DNA of 63,560 nt. It comes from Elusimicrobiota bacterium (GTDB taxonomy: Bacteria > Elusimicrobiota > Elusimicrobia > UBA1565 > UBA9628). The notes under the pieces were generated by a model. The model worked only from the letters and a program-made list of their open reading frames with translations, did no database searches and was not told the origin of the DNA. The position numbers and the translations under genes were made by a program. The stretch spans positions 1 through 63,560 of the forward strand of contig JACRNU010000067.1 in assembly GCA_016234805.1 (NCBI GenBank), read 5' to 3'. Shown piece by piece: positions 7,562 to 15,980 of the stretch. Within the stretch, counting starts at the first letter, position 1; each line of letters begins with the position of its first letter.

Positions 7562-10410
7562 CCCCTCCCCTGCTGGCCTCCCTCCTCCTCGTCACGGGCC
7601 TGGCTCACGGGTTCGGCCAGAACCGCCTCATCACCAGGGACCTTGACTGGAGGGTTCGCTCGACCGACCATTTCGACGTCTACTATTACCGGGAATCGGC
7701 GCCCCTGGTGGAGGAGAGCGCCGCGATCCTCGAGGAGGCCTTCCGCGACCTGACCCGGGACATGGACATCCTGGTCTCGACCGCGCCCCGGGTCAAGGGG
7801 GAGCCGGCCGACTTCCACTGGGAGCGCAAGCCCTTCTTCCTCTACGCCAGCCCGAACGACTTCCTGGAGTCCACGATCGTCGAAGTCGGAGAGGGCACCG
7901 GCGGCGTCACCGAGCCGTTCAAGGACCGGTTCATGGTCTTCAACGACGGCAGCCGCAAGTGGCTCAAGGAGGTCATCAAGCACGAGTTCACCCACGTCAT
8001 CCAGTATCATGTCCTCAACGCCGGATTCTGGAAGTCGGGCCGCATCCTCCGGGGCATCCTGTTCCCCCTGTGGATGATCGAGGGCGCCGCGGCCCACGGC
8101 TCGCGGGACGTGGAGGAGACCTGGGGGGAGCTCGTCATCCGGGACGCCGCGACCTCGGGCGGCCTCCTTCCCCTGACCCGGCTCGAGCACTTCGGCCACC
8201 TCAAGCCCCATCAGACCGTGCTCGCCTACAAGGAGGGCGCGGCGGCCATGGAGTTCATCTCCTCCCAGTACGGCCCGCGCCGGGCGAGCAACATGCTCCG
8301 GTCCCTGGATGCCCACTTCGAGACCGGCGTGGTCCTCAAGGAGAACGTCGGCCTCGACGCCGGAGACTTCGATAAGAAGTTCCGCGAGCACCTCGAGACC
8401 AAGTACGCCAGGCTCGTCCGGGTCGAGCGCCTCAAGGAGCCCCAAGCCTACGGCCGGAGCCTCACCGGAGCCAAGGACTCCATCCCCCAGAACAACTCGA
8501 CGCCGGTCTTCTCCCCGGACGGCAAGCGCATGTACTTCCTCACCACCCGCCGGGGCTTCCCCCCCGAGGTCCACGAGCTCGACCTGGCCTCCGGCCGCTC
8601 GCGGCGGCTGCCCGGCATCCCTCGGACCAGGGTGGAGTACATCTCCATGGGCCACTTCACCAACCTCTCCCGGGAGCTCTCGATCTCTCCCGACGGCAAG
8701 AGTCTCGCCTTCATGGGAACGAAGGCGCATCGCGACAGCCTCTTCCTCTACGACCTCGAGAAAGGCAGGCTCCGGAAGATCGCCCTGCCGGGCCTCGCCG
8801 GGGCTTCCCAGCCGAGCTTCTCGCCCGAAGGCGGAAGGATCGTGTTCTCGGGCCTCAAGGACAGCGACAGCGACCTCTACCTCCACGACCTCGCCTCGGG
8901 CCGCACCGAGAGGCTCACGAACGACGCCTGGGATGACGGGATGCCCGTCTTCTCCCCGTCCGGGAACTGGATCGTCTACTCCTCCGAGGTCCCGGACCCC
9001 GGCCACCCGAGCGGCTGGCGGCGGCGGCTCATGAGGCTCAAGGTCGTAGACCGCTCGATCGAGAGGCTCGAGGGCCTGCCCGGGTCGGCCAAGGACCCGG
9101 TCGTCTCCCCTGACGGCACGCGGGTGCTCTTCGTGATCGAGGAGGGGGGCTTCAGCGAGGTCGCGGAGCTCGACGTGACCACGGGTCGCGCCGTGCGCCT
9201 GACCCGTTCCGTGGGAGGAAGCTTCACCCCGGCCTATGCCCCGGACGGCGAGATCGCCTTCGCCTCCCTGCGCCGCGGCAATGTCCACATCCACAAGGGT
9301 CCCAGGGAGCTCTTCCTATCCGAGGAGCTGACGCCCACCCCCTCCGCGGAAGGAGAACGGCCGCGCTCCGGGGACCTGGCCATGAGCCCTGAGCGGCCGT
9401 ACCGGTTCCAGGCCGGCACGGACCTCTTCATCCCCGCGTTCTTCTACTCTTCGGAGGGCGGCTTCTTCTGGACGAGCTACTGGCAGGGCTCCGACCTCCT
9501 CGGCCGCCACCAGACCGGCCTCATGCTGGGCTACGGCTCGAGCGACGGCTACTTCGACTACACCGCGAGCTACGCCTACCAGCGGTTCAGGCCGACCTTC
9601 TCCGCGGCGCTCATCGGCCGCGGTCAGCGCGACCTCTACGACCCGGACCGCAACCTCGAGTTCAACGGCGCGCTCCACGGCGCGCTGGTCGGCGTCCAGT
9701 TCCCCTTCGACCGGTATCACCGGTTCGAGGTCGGAACCACGGTCGCCACGGAGCGGCACCGGTACCACGGCGACGCCGCCCGGGAGGACCGGGAGACCCG
9801 CGGGGCCTCCTTCGCCCTCGTGCGCGACACGGTGCGCGGCCGCTACCTCACCGTCACCGAGGGAGACCGGCTCAAGGTGTCTTTGACCGAGGCCTGGAAC
9901 GTCCTGGGCGGCAACCGCCGCTACGACCTGCTCGCGGCCGAGGGCCACCGGTTCATCCCCACGGGCGGGACCAGCGCCCTGGCCGGGCGCATGTTGTTCG
10001 TGAGGAGCACCGGGGCACAGCATCCGGCCTTCAGCATCGGCGGCGTGGGAGGGGTGCGGGGCTACAGGCGCGGCTCGGGCGAGAACCTGGGCAGCCAGAT
10101 GGCGGTGGGGAACCTCGAGTGGCGTTTCCCGGTGGTCAAGGACCTCAACTGGTACATGTGGTTCTTCGCCCCGGATTTCTACTTCAAGGCCATCTATGGT
10201 ACGATTTTTTCCGATGCGGGCTACCTATGGGAATCATCGCATACGCTCGAGAAGGCGCGGTGGCGGGACGTGAAGCACTCCTATGGGCTCGGTCTGAACA
10301 TCTATACTTTCATCATGCAGGAGTTCCCGTTCGTCCTGTCTCTGGATTACGCCCGGCAGACCACGAGGGACAAGGGGATCTTCTACGTGTATCTCGGACA
10401 AAGTTTCTGA
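7558..10410 (+). CDS. outer-membrane protein: MA-type peptidase, TolB-like propeller and Omp85-like barrel
   Basis: A 950-aa protein from a GTG that overlaps the upstream stop. The open frame extends further upstream, but the residues from the GTG form a clear signal peptide (TPPLLASLLLVTGLAHGFGQ). Domains: an MA-like metallopeptidase region with HEFTH (142-146) and a possible third ligand in WMIEGAAAH; a TolB/WD40-like propeller (about 305-600) with repeats such as PVFSPDGKRMYF, SISPDGKSLAF and PSFSPEGGRIVF; and a C-terminal beta-barrel of surface-antigen/Omp85 type (about 640-950) ending YVYLGQSF with a terminal Phe. The combination suggests an outer-membrane anchored protease or assembly factor. 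Substrate is unknown. Confidence 0.82.
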   Translation: MTPPLLASLLLVTGLAHGFGQNRLITRDLDWRVRSTDHFDVYYYRESAPLVEESAAILEEAFRDLTRDMDILVSTAPRVKGEPADFHWERKPFFLYASPNDFLESTIVEVGEGTGGVTEPFKDRFMVFNDGSRKWLKEVIKHEFTHVIQYHVLNAGFWKSGRILRGILFPLWMIEGAAAHGSRDVEETWGELVIRDAATSGGLLPLTRLEHFGHLKPHQTVLAYKEGAAAMEFISSQYGPRRASNMLRSLDAHFETGVVLKENVGLDAGDFDKKFREHLETKYARLVRVERLKEPQAYGRSLTGAKDSIPQNNSTPVFSPDGKRMYFLTTRRGFPPEVHELDLASGRSRRLPGIPRTRVEYISMGHFTNLSRELSISPDGKSLAFMGTKAHRDSLFLYDLEKGRLRKIALPGLAGASQPSFSPEGGRIVFSGLKDSDSDLYLHDLASGRTERLTNDAWDDGMPVFSPSGNWIVYSSEVPDPGHPSGWRRRLMRLKVVDRSIERLEGLPGSAKDPVVSPDGTRVLFVIEEGGFSEVAELDVTTGRAVRLTRSVGGSFTPAYAPDGEIAFASLRRGNVHIHKGPRELFLSEELTPTPSAEGERPRSGDLAMSPERPYRFQAGTDLFIPAFFYSSEGGFFWTSYWQGSDLLGRHQTGLMLGYGSSDGYFDYTASYAYQRFRPTFSAALIGRGQRDLYDPDRNLEFNGALHGALVGVQFPFDRYHRFEVGTTVATERHRYHGDAAREDRETRGASFALVRDTVRGRYLTVTEGDRLKVSLTEAWNVLGGNRRYDLLAAEGHRFIPTGGTSALAGRMLFVRSTGAQHPAFSIGGVGGVRGYRRGSGENLGSQMAVGNLEWRFPVVKDLNWYMWFFAPDFYFKAIYGTIFSDAGYLWESSHTLEKARWRDVKHSYGLGLNIYTFIMQEFPFVLSLDYARQTTRDKGIFYVYLGQSF

Positions 10411-11645
10411 TGTTCTCCTACCGGCGGGGCAGGCTGTTCATGGACGGGGTCTCCGCGGCCGCGGCCGCGGACCGCTTCGGGACGCCGCTCTTCGTCTACT
10501 CGAAGCGGGCCGTGGCGGAGGCCTTCTCCAGGATCGCGGCCGCGTTCAAGAAAGCGGACCCGATCATCTGCTACGCCATGAAGGCCAACTCCAACAGGAG
10601 GATCTGCGGCCTTCTCGCCGGCCTGGGAGCAGGGGCTGAGGTCGTGTCCGGCGGGGAGCTCACGCGCGCCCTGGCCGCGGGCTTCCCTCCCGAAAAGACC
10701 GTGTTCTCGGGCGTGGGCAAGACCGAGAGCGAACTGAGCCTGGCGCTCAAGGCCGGCATCCTTTTCGTCATCGTCGAGTCCGAGGGGGAGCTGGACCTGC
10801 TCGAAGCCGTGGCCCGGGGGCTGGGCCGCAAGGCTGCCTTCGCGGTCCGCCTCAACCCGGGGGTGGATGCTCACACTCACGCCCATGTGACCACGGGCAC
10901 GGCGAGCACCAAGTTCGGCGTGGAAAGGCCCCAGGCCTTCAGGATGTACCTCAGGGCGGCCAAGAGCAGGCACCTGCGGCCTCTGGGCATCCACTGCCAC
11001 ATCGGCTCCCAGGTGACCACGGTGGGCCCTTACAGAAGGGCTGCTCGGGCCGTCTCCGTCTTTGTCGCGGACCTGGAAAGAAAAGGCATCAGCCTCGGAT
11101 TCCTGGACCTCGGCGGAGGCATGGGGGTCTCCTACGGCCGCGGCAAGGCCCTGGATCTCGCGGCCATGGCCCGAGTCCTCGACGAGGAGCTCGCGTCCTG
11201 GCGCGGCAAGCGCCTCGTCATCGAACCAGGAAGATGCCTGACCGCGCAAGCCGGCGCGCTCATCACGCACGTCCTTTACCGGAAAAAGACCACGAAGAGG
11301 GATTTTGTCGTCGTGGACGCGGGCATGAGCGACCTCATCAGGCCCGCGCTCTACGGCGCCGAACACCCCATCTGGCGCGAGAGCCGGAGGGGGGGAGGCG
11401 GAGGGCTCGTCGACGTGGTGGGGCCGGTCTGCGAGACCGCGGACCATCTCGGCCGCGGACTCCGGCTCGGGGCTTGCGCGCCAGGAGACATCCTGGCCGT
11501 GCTCGGTGCCGGAGCCTACGGCTTCTCGATGAGCTCCCAGTATAACTCCCGGCCCAGGGCAGCGGAAGTCCTCGTGGACGGAAAGACCGCCAGGCTCATC
11601 CGACGGCGGGAAACCGCCGCGGATCTCATCAGGGGAGAGTTGTGA
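10410..11645 (+). CDS. lysA: diaminopimelate decarboxylase
   Basis: PLP enzyme of alanine-racemase fold, 411 aa, converting meso-diaminopimelate to lysine. YAMKANSN carries the PLP lysine (K58). Further motifs: GIHCHIGSQ, DLGGGMGVSY, EPGRCLTAQAG, and GAYGFSMSSQYNSRPRAAEVLVDG, the last holding the Tyr of the active site near the C-terminus. The ATG overlaps the preceding stop (TGATG). The frame is open upstream but only inside the previous gene. No dap genes are nearby. Confidence 0.94.
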   Translation: MFSYRRGRLFMDGVSAAAAADRFGTPLFVYSKRAVAEAFSRIAAAFKKADPIICYAMKANSNRRICGLLAGLGAGAEVVSGGELTRALAAGFPPEKTVFSGVGKTESELSLALKAGILFVIVESEGELDLLEAVARGLGRKAAFAVRLNPGVDAHTHAHVTTGTASTKFGVERPQAFRMYLRAAKSRHLRPLGIHCHIGSQVTTVGPYRRAARAVSVFVADLERKGISLGFLDLGGGMGVSYGRGKALDLAAMARVLDEELASWRGKRLVIEPGRCLTAQAGALITHVLYRKKTTKRDFVVVDAGMSDLIRPALYGAEHPIWRESRRGGGGGLVDVVGPVCETADHLGRGLRLGACAPGDILAVLGAGAYGFSMSSQYNSRPRAAEVLVDGKTARLIRRRETAADLIRGEL

Positions 11646-11654
11646 GGAGAGACC

Positions 11655-11972
11655 ATGGGAAAAAAGCATAAGAGAGCGTTCCCCCAGCCCGCTCCTCCGT
11701 CGACGGTCCCATCGGAGAGGCTTTCCAGCCGCGGAAAGACCGCTATGGCGGCAGGCATCGGGACTCTGGCCGCGGGCTTTATCGTGCTTTCCTTCGCGGA
11801 CCCCATGGGACACAACTGGGCCTCGGTCCTGGCGCCTTTTTTGATCCTCGGAGGCTACGCTCTCGTCGGAGCAAGCATCTTTTTGCCGGACGGCCGTCGA
11901 GAACCTCTCGGCGAGCCAGAAAGCCCGTCGGGAAGCCCTCCTGCCGTGTCGGACCCAGGGAAAAACCACTAA
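11655..11972 (+). CDS. small two-helix membrane protein (DUF3098-like)
   Basis: A 105-aa protein with two predicted membrane segments: TAMAAGIGTLAAGFIVLSF and ASVLAPFLILGGYALVGASI. Between them is the short loop ADPMGHNWAS. The N-terminal ~25 residues are basic and the C-terminal ~30 are Pro/Ser/Glu-rich. The loop and helix pattern resemble DUF3098 proteins, which I state from memory at low certainty. It is 9 nt after lysA with GAGGAGA upstream and closes the plus-strand gene run before the dif-containing gap. Confidence 0.7.
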   Translation: MGKKHKRAFPQPAPPSTVPSERLSSRGKTAMAAGIGTLAAGFIVLSFADPMGHNWASVLAPFLILGGYALVGASIFLPDGRREPLGEPESPSGSPPAVSDPGKNH

Positions 11973-13053
11973 AGATACTGTTCTCGGACCTCCCGTCCGC
12001 GCGATTTAACGCGTCTTTCCCCATTCCAGCGATCAGGGCGCTCCCACCGGTTTGCGCGGGTTTTCATGGCCTCTAAATAACCATGAAAGCCTGACCCGTC
12101 TCCTTACCCTGTCTTTTTCCTGGTGCCCTTTTGCTATCGGGATCTTGCCGGGGTGCTTGCCGTCTTTTTAAGGTCCATCCCGCTGCGGCCGGTCCCGGGG
12201 TCTCATCCCTTTTTTTCTTCGGAATAAACCATGAAAGCCTGCCATGGTGTTTTTCGCGGCAGGCCGTATCCGGGTCCTTTCCTGGTTCCGGGTCGTGAGT
12301 GCCTCCCATGGTCTTTTTCCCCTGCCACCTGGCCAGGGCTGGATCCCGGGAATGTTGACAGGTTTTCAGGTGTCCTGGGGCCTACTCCGGCCTGGGCCCT
12401 GGCATGGGGGCCAATTTTTGGTGCCTGCTGCCAAAGGGTCCTGACATGGTCTTTTTTGGCCACTAACTCATCCAGGTGTCTCCAGAAAGTTGGCAACTTT
12501 TTGGCTGTGTGCGCTGGGGCCGATCCATCTGGAGCCGGCTGGGCACAGGTTCTGGCTTCCCGAGGCGACTGCTAGTTTTGAAAATCTCCAAACAATCTCG
12601 TATTAGTAGTTAATTTGTTGTGTTATCGTCATAAACAGCAAAAATCAAATACTCTATATCGGCAATGTCTGATGGCGGCACGGCCTGCTGTATGTAACAT
12701 AATATATATTATCGTAAGTGAATCCTCGGTTGGAGGGGCGTAACTTCGCTTTGCCGGCTCCCCCTGTTCTCCGACGGCAGCAGCTTGGGATTTCGGTCGG
12801 TTGGAGTTGCTGGGGGCTCGATTCCTCTATGGATCCTGGCCAGGTCCGCGGGTTTTCAATTTCCTCCCAACTTTCCCGGACCTACGCCAGCGATTTTCCT
12901 GCTTTAATTTGTTTGATTCTCTTGCTATGGAATGGGCGTTTTGTTTTATGGAAAGCCATCCGGTTCTATTGGATTGCGATTGCGCAGAAAATCGCTATAG
13001 AGTACGGCTCCGGGAGCCTATGGATTGCCGGCCCGATGCTATTGAATCCGAGC
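11973..13053. other. gene-poor gap around the dif site
   Basis: About 1.08 kb without a convincing gene, visibly richer in A/T runs than the coding regions. The first half (12060-12560) holds degenerate repeats: ACCATGAAAGCCTG at 12080-12093 and 12228-12241, and CATGGTSTTTTT near 12243, 12307 and 12445. A short weak hairpin (GCGCG/CGCGT near 12000-12015) may end the lysA transcript. 12560-12720 is strongly AT-rich and ends with the dif site. 12720-13053 shows only short, low-quality open frames. It separates plus-strand genes on the left from minus-strand genes on the right. Confidence 0.7.
12692..12719 (-). other. dif: dif site (XerC/XerD chromosome-dimer resolution site)
   Basis: Read on the minus strand, the 28 bp split into ACTTACGATAA, centre TATATA and TTATGTTACAT. 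The last arm matches the E. coli XerD arm TTATGTTAAAT at 10 of 11 positions. The first arm matches the Bacillus subtilis dif arm ACTTCCTAGAA at 8 of 11, and the centre is identical to that of B. subtilis (comparison sequences recalled, not searched). The 11-6-11 architecture is the canonical one. It lies in the non-coding gap exactly where gene orientation switches to converge, as expected at a replication terminus. XerC, XerD and FtsK genes are not in the window. Confidence 0.88.
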
Positions 13054-13659
13054 TTACCTGGGCCAGATGGGTGGTTTCTGTGCTCCGGGACCCGTTTGGG
13101 GGCTGAACCGGGGGCCTCCAGGGCCTGTTATGAGCCTTGTGAGCTGTTCCGCGAGCAGGAAGGCTTTGAGCCGGCCTGGGGCTGTGAGCTCGTATCTGCG
13201 GGCCCTTCTGGAGCCTGATGCCAGAATCTCGCCCTGGCTGATGGCTTCCTGGACTACCCGGTCCACGCGCTGGATGGGGTAGCCGGAGGCTCTCAGCCAC
13301 TTTGCCAGCAGGGCTGCGGTGGGTTTGGCCAGGCTCAGAAGCTTCTCGGAGCATGCCAGAAGCGCCAGGCAGGCGTCCTTCTCCTGGCCCTTTCCGGTGA
13401 TCTTGGATCTGAGCTGAAGGGTCCTTCCGTGGGTCTCGGCTATGGTCTCCCAGGAGATATGGGGCCCTGCGGGTGCTTGGGCATGGTTGGGGTCGTGTGC
13501 CGCGGTCCTGGCCGCGGCTTCGGATATCTGCGCCGCGGGCAGGGCCCGCCGCTCGAGGAAATCCGTGCGTTGTCTCTCGACGAAGTCCGGCGAGCCCTCT
13601 GCCTCGAGTTCGGAGCCGTCGGGCAGCCTGATTTTGATCCGGTGTACTGGGTCTACCAC
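13054..13659 (-). CDS. hypothetical protein with winged-helix-like segment
   Basis: A 201-aa open frame from a GTG, in a region where other frames look random. The N-terminus RIKIRLPDGSELEAEGSPDF looks like a conserved beta-rich motif. The middle, LLAKWLRASGYPIQRVDRVV followed by QEAISQGEILASGSRRARRY, has the helix-turn-helix plus basic wing pattern of a winged-helix DNA binder. The last ~30 residues (Gly/Pro-rich) look degenerate. A good promoter (TTGACG, 17 bp, CATAAT at 13669-13697) ends 9 nt before the GTG, which supports a real, nearly leaderless gene. Function unknown. It is the first gene to the right of dif. Confidence 0.55.
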   Translation of the reverse strand: MVDPVHRIKIRLPDGSELEAEGSPDFVERQRTDFLERRALPAAQISEAAARTAAHDPNHAQAPAGPHISWETIAETHGRTLQLRSKITGKGQEKDACLALLACSEKLLSLAKPTAALLAKWLRASGYPIQRVDRVVQEAISQGEILASGSRRARRYELTAPGRLKAFLLAEQLTRLITGPGGPRFSPQTGPGAQKPPIWPR

Positions 13660-13997
13660 GGTGACTACATTATGGCATTAAAAAACGCATGCGTCAAACG
13701 GCTGTGGATAGAAGGTGCATAAGGCATGCGCCGAGCATAGATTCTTATCTGTCGATGGCATAAACAATGACTTAAAAAATATGTTTAAGACATTAATGAC
13801 GCGGCAAAGTCGCTCGGCTGTGGAAAAGCCTGTGGATGGAGGCTTTCCCGACGGCAGGAAGGGTGTGTGCCACGGCGCGGGTCCAGACGTTTTTTGAATT
13901 GCTGGAGGGGGGGTACTCCCCCTCCCCCCCCTTATTCCCTATCTAGCCCTGAAAGGCCCGAATCCGGGCATTATTGAGCCTTTTAGAGGGGGTTCTG
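13660..13997. other. intergenic region with promoter and hairpins
   Basis: No gene seen. The right-hand part contains the promoter of the minus-strand gene ending at 13659. Three same-direction DnaA-box-like words occur (TGTGGATAG 13703-13711, TGTGGAAAA 13819-13827, TGTGGATGG 13831-13839) around an AT-rich patch at 13765-13800. GGAGGGGG/CCCCCTCC (13904-13911 with 13918-13925) and GCCCG/CGGGC (13956-13960 with 13965-13969, followed on the minus strand by CTTTC) are hairpins downstream of the porin-like gene. The second may act as a weak terminator. Confidence 0.5.
13669..13697 (-). promoter_or_regulatory. sigma-70-type promoter of the 13054-13659 gene
   Basis: On the minus strand, -35 TTGACG (13692-13697), 17-bp spacer, -10 CATAAT (13669-13674); each box matches consensus at 5 of 6. 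The -10 ends 9 nt before the GTG start, which leaves a leader of only 2-3 nt and no room for a Shine-Dalgarno sequence. Confidence 0.6.
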
Positions 13998-15386
13998 CTA
14001 GAACTTGCCGAAGACCTCGAAGGCGTATTTCCTTGAGGCCCCGAGGTCCTGGTTGGAGGCGGTCCCGACCCCGAACAGGGCCGCGGACACGGACATGGAG
14101 AAGATGTCCTTGAGGTTGTACCTGAGCTTGAAGTCCCACTCCCCTCCCAGGGTCCGCTTGCCCCGCCGGATGCGGTCCGCCTGGAAGAGCCAGTAGTCGA
14201 TGTCCAGGGCGATGTTCCGGTAGGATGGGAAGGTATAGCCCGCGCCCACGGCGATGATGCCGCTGGCCCTGTAGTTGAGTCCGCTGGCCGTGGTGGTCGA
14301 GTGGTTGCCGCCGAAGGCGTCGTAGGGCGAGGCGCCGAAGAAGTCTCCGAACCCGCTCCTCTCCAGGCCGTCGAACCTGTGGCCCATGGATGGGAAGAAG
14401 GCTTCGTCCTCGTCCGGGGTGCCGAAGTCGTCTCCGCTGCCGCGGGCGATCGTCATCCGCGCGATTCCTTCCCCGGCCCGGTAGAGCTTCTGCTTCCACT
14501 TGGCGCGCACGACCTGGGCATTGCCCTGGAAGGTCGCCTGCTTGGGCGCGCCGCCCGTGTCCTGGGCGATCTTGGCCTTGCCCATCTGGAAGGCGGCCTC
14601 GCCGTCGAACACGATGGGGCCGTAGTGGAGGGTGTAGCGCGCGCTGGGGAAGTAGCGTCTGGAGCGGTAGGCCCGGCACCCGGTGGCGGGCATCTGGGTG
14701 TACGAGCACCCGTACTGGACCTGGTTCCTGCGATCGTCCTCGGCCAGGGCGCTGAACTGCCAGGTGCCTTCTCCGGGGATGATGATGCTGGCGCCGTAGA
14801 GGTTGAGGTTGTTCGGGTCCTGCTGGGAGTTCTTGGCGAAGAAGTAGAACCCTTCCATCTTCATGTCCCAGAAGGGCAGGGCCCCCACGCCGACCGCGCC
14901 GGTCAGGCCCGCGCCGTCGTCATCGAGCAGCAGGCCCGAGGCCAGGCGGTAGCTCTGCCTGCCCATGGTCAGGTCCAGGGGCAGGCCGAAGGCGTTGTGC
15001 AGGCCCAGGTACGCCTTCTCGAAGAAGGGCACGAAGGTGGTGTTGGGGTAGTGGTCCGCGATCCGGTCGAAAGGCGCCTGGAACGCGGTGGTCGACCCTG
15101 CCACGCCCAGGGCGCGCAGGCCTACGGCCACGTCGAGCGTCATCTCCTCTCCCCTCCAGGTGTCCAGGTATATCCTGCGCGCCGCGAAAGAGAGCCTGGC
15201 GTCGTTGGACAGGAAGGAGTGGTTGTTGGAGGTGGTCTTGTTGAGGTCGAGGTTCGCGTAGGAAAGGAGCCTGGCCCTGTAGGAGGCCGAGAGGTCCAGG
15301 GACGCTGCTGTTGAGGCTGAAGGCAGGCAGACGGGAATCGCCAGAACAACGGCGAACAAGGCCGCGCGCCTGCCGGGGTTCATCAT
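13998..15386 (-). CDS. outer-membrane beta-barrel protein (porin-like)
   Basis: A 462-aa protein with a signal peptide (RRAALFAVVLAIPVCLPSAS, cleaved near TAASLDLS). The remainder is alternating beta-type sequence with many aromatic girdle residues, and it ends in Phe (YAFEVFGKF), the usual outer-membrane insertion signal. Segments such as YLGLHNAFGLPLDLTMGRQS and FEKAYLG are reminiscent of alginate-export/porin-like barrels, but no precise family is claimed. It may have a passive uptake role. A strong promoter lies upstream (TTGACA, 17 bp, TACAAT at 15422-15450), divergent from the toxin-antitoxin promoter. Confidence 0.75.
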   Translation of the reverse strand: MMNPGRRAALFAVVLAIPVCLPSASTAASLDLSASYRARLLSYANLDLNKTTSNNHSFLSNDARLSFAARRIYLDTWRGEEMTLDVAVGLRALGVAGSTTAFQAPFDRIADHYPNTTFVPFFEKAYLGLHNAFGLPLDLTMGRQSYRLASGLLLDDDGAGLTGAVGVGALPFWDMKMEGFYFFAKNSQQDPNNLNLYGASIIIPGEGTWQFSALAEDDRRNQVQYGCSYTQMPATGCRAYRSRRYFPSARYTLHYGPIVFDGEAAFQMGKAKIAQDTGGAPKQATFQGNAQVVRAKWKQKLYRAGEGIARMTIARGSGDDFGTPDEDEAFFPSMGHRFDGLERSGFGDFFGASPYDAFGGNHSTTTASGLNYRASGIIAVGAGYTFPSYRNIALDIDYWLFQADRIRRGKRTLGGEWDFKLRYNLKDIFSMSVSAALFGVGTASNQDLGASRKYAFEVFGKF

Positions 15387-15421
15387 CGGGCCGATATTAT
15401 AGCCTTTCCCGACATAGGGGA

Positions 15422-15450
15422 ATTGTAATGCGCGTTCCTCCGGATGTCAA
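15422..15450 (-). promoter_or_regulatory. promoter of the porin-like gene
   Basis: Minus strand: -35 TTGACA (15445-15450), 17-bp spacer, -10 TACAAT (15422-15427). Its -35 box lies only 5 bp from the -35 box of the divergent plus-strand promoter (TTGACA 15456-15461). The pair forms an inverted repeat TGTCAA-ggctc-TTGACA, so the two promoters probably interfere with or co-regulate one another. Confidence 0.65.
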
Positions 15451-15455
15451 GGCTC

Positions 15456-15494
15456 TTGACAATGCATTAATGATATGTCATACTATATGACATA
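15456..15494 (+). promoter_or_regulatory. promoter-operator of the AbiE-like module
   Basis: TTGACA (15456-15461), 17-bp spacer, -10 CATACT (15479-15484). A perfect 9-bp inverted repeat TATGTCATA / TATGACATA (15474-15482 and 15486-15494, spacer CTA) covers the -10 and start site and ends one base before the ATG at 15495. This is the expected position for an autorepressing antitoxin. The half-site word TGACATA is shared with the operator at 17695-17714. Confidence 0.65.
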
Positions 15495-15980
15495 ATGAGT
15501 GAGATCGTGGTCACCGCCGAGTCCACGCTCGTCGCAAGACGCAAGACCCCCCTCGGTGAGACGGAGGAGTCCGCCTTGCTGACCGCGGCCCAGGTCCGCG
15601 AAAAGCTGCGATGCGGCCTGCGGCAGTTGTATCGCTACATCAAGGGCGGCCGCCTGCGTCCTGAAGGGAAGTTCATGGGGCGTTGGGTCTTTCTCGAGCG
15701 CGATGTCTCGGCGTTCCATCGGCCTCGAAGAGGAAACGGCGCGAGGCTCCCTTCCTTCCTGAAGCCGGTGTTCTGGAGCTACTCACTGGCGAGTCTGGAT
15801 CCCGCCCGGCACGCCCGCTATGTCGTGGGCCAGATCCTGGAACACGGGGACCTCAAGGCCGTCCGCTGGGCCTGCGGGTATTACGGCCTTGACTTCATCC
15901 TGGCTGCGGCGCGGGGGTGTCGGGACTTGAGCCCGGCCGGCAGGAACTTCTGGAGGCTGCTGGGCCATGCCCATTCCTAG
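15495..15980 (+). CDS. antitoxin-like protein with HTH and DUF6922-type domain
   Basis: A 161-aa protein. Residues ~28-75 (LLTAAQVREKLRCGLRQLYR and YIKGGRLRPEGKFMGRWVFL) have the excisionase/MerR-like helix-turn-helix pattern. Residues ~93-150 (FWSYSLASLDPARHARYVVG, ILEHGDLKAVRWACGYYG) match the DUF6922-type antitoxin domain often paired with AbiEii nucleotidyltransferases. It overlaps the toxin-like gene by 14 nt. The ATG directly abuts the operator, so either the mRNA is leaderless or translation begins at a TTG near 15577 that has GGAGG upstream. It probably represses its own promoter. Confidence 0.72.
   Translation: MSEIVVTAESTLVARRKTPLGETEESALLTAAQVREKLRCGLRQLYRYIKGGRLRPEGKFMGRWVFLERDVSAFHRPRRGNGARLPSFLKPVFWSYSLASLDPARHARYVVGQILEHGDLKAVRWACGYYGLDFILAAARGCRDLSPAGRNFWRLLGHAHS

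Noticed and set aside
7411..9294. A 627-codon antisense open frame, and similar long antisense frames elsewhere (59010-61127 plus, 4559-5617 minus)
   Set aside because: They arise because stop codons are rare opposite GC-rich genes. The sense strands carry clear domains.
12231..13218. Plus-strand open frames of 100-166 codons in the dif gap
   Set aside because: Composition looks random (Cys/Trp/Pro-rich), there is no ribosome binding site or recognisable motif, and one overlaps the dif site.
13700..13840. Three DnaA-box-like words around an AT-rich patch, suggesting an origin of replication
   Set aside because: Only one is a full match, no dnaA/dnaN/gyrB/rpmH is near, and the adjacent dif site and converging genes indicate the terminus instead.
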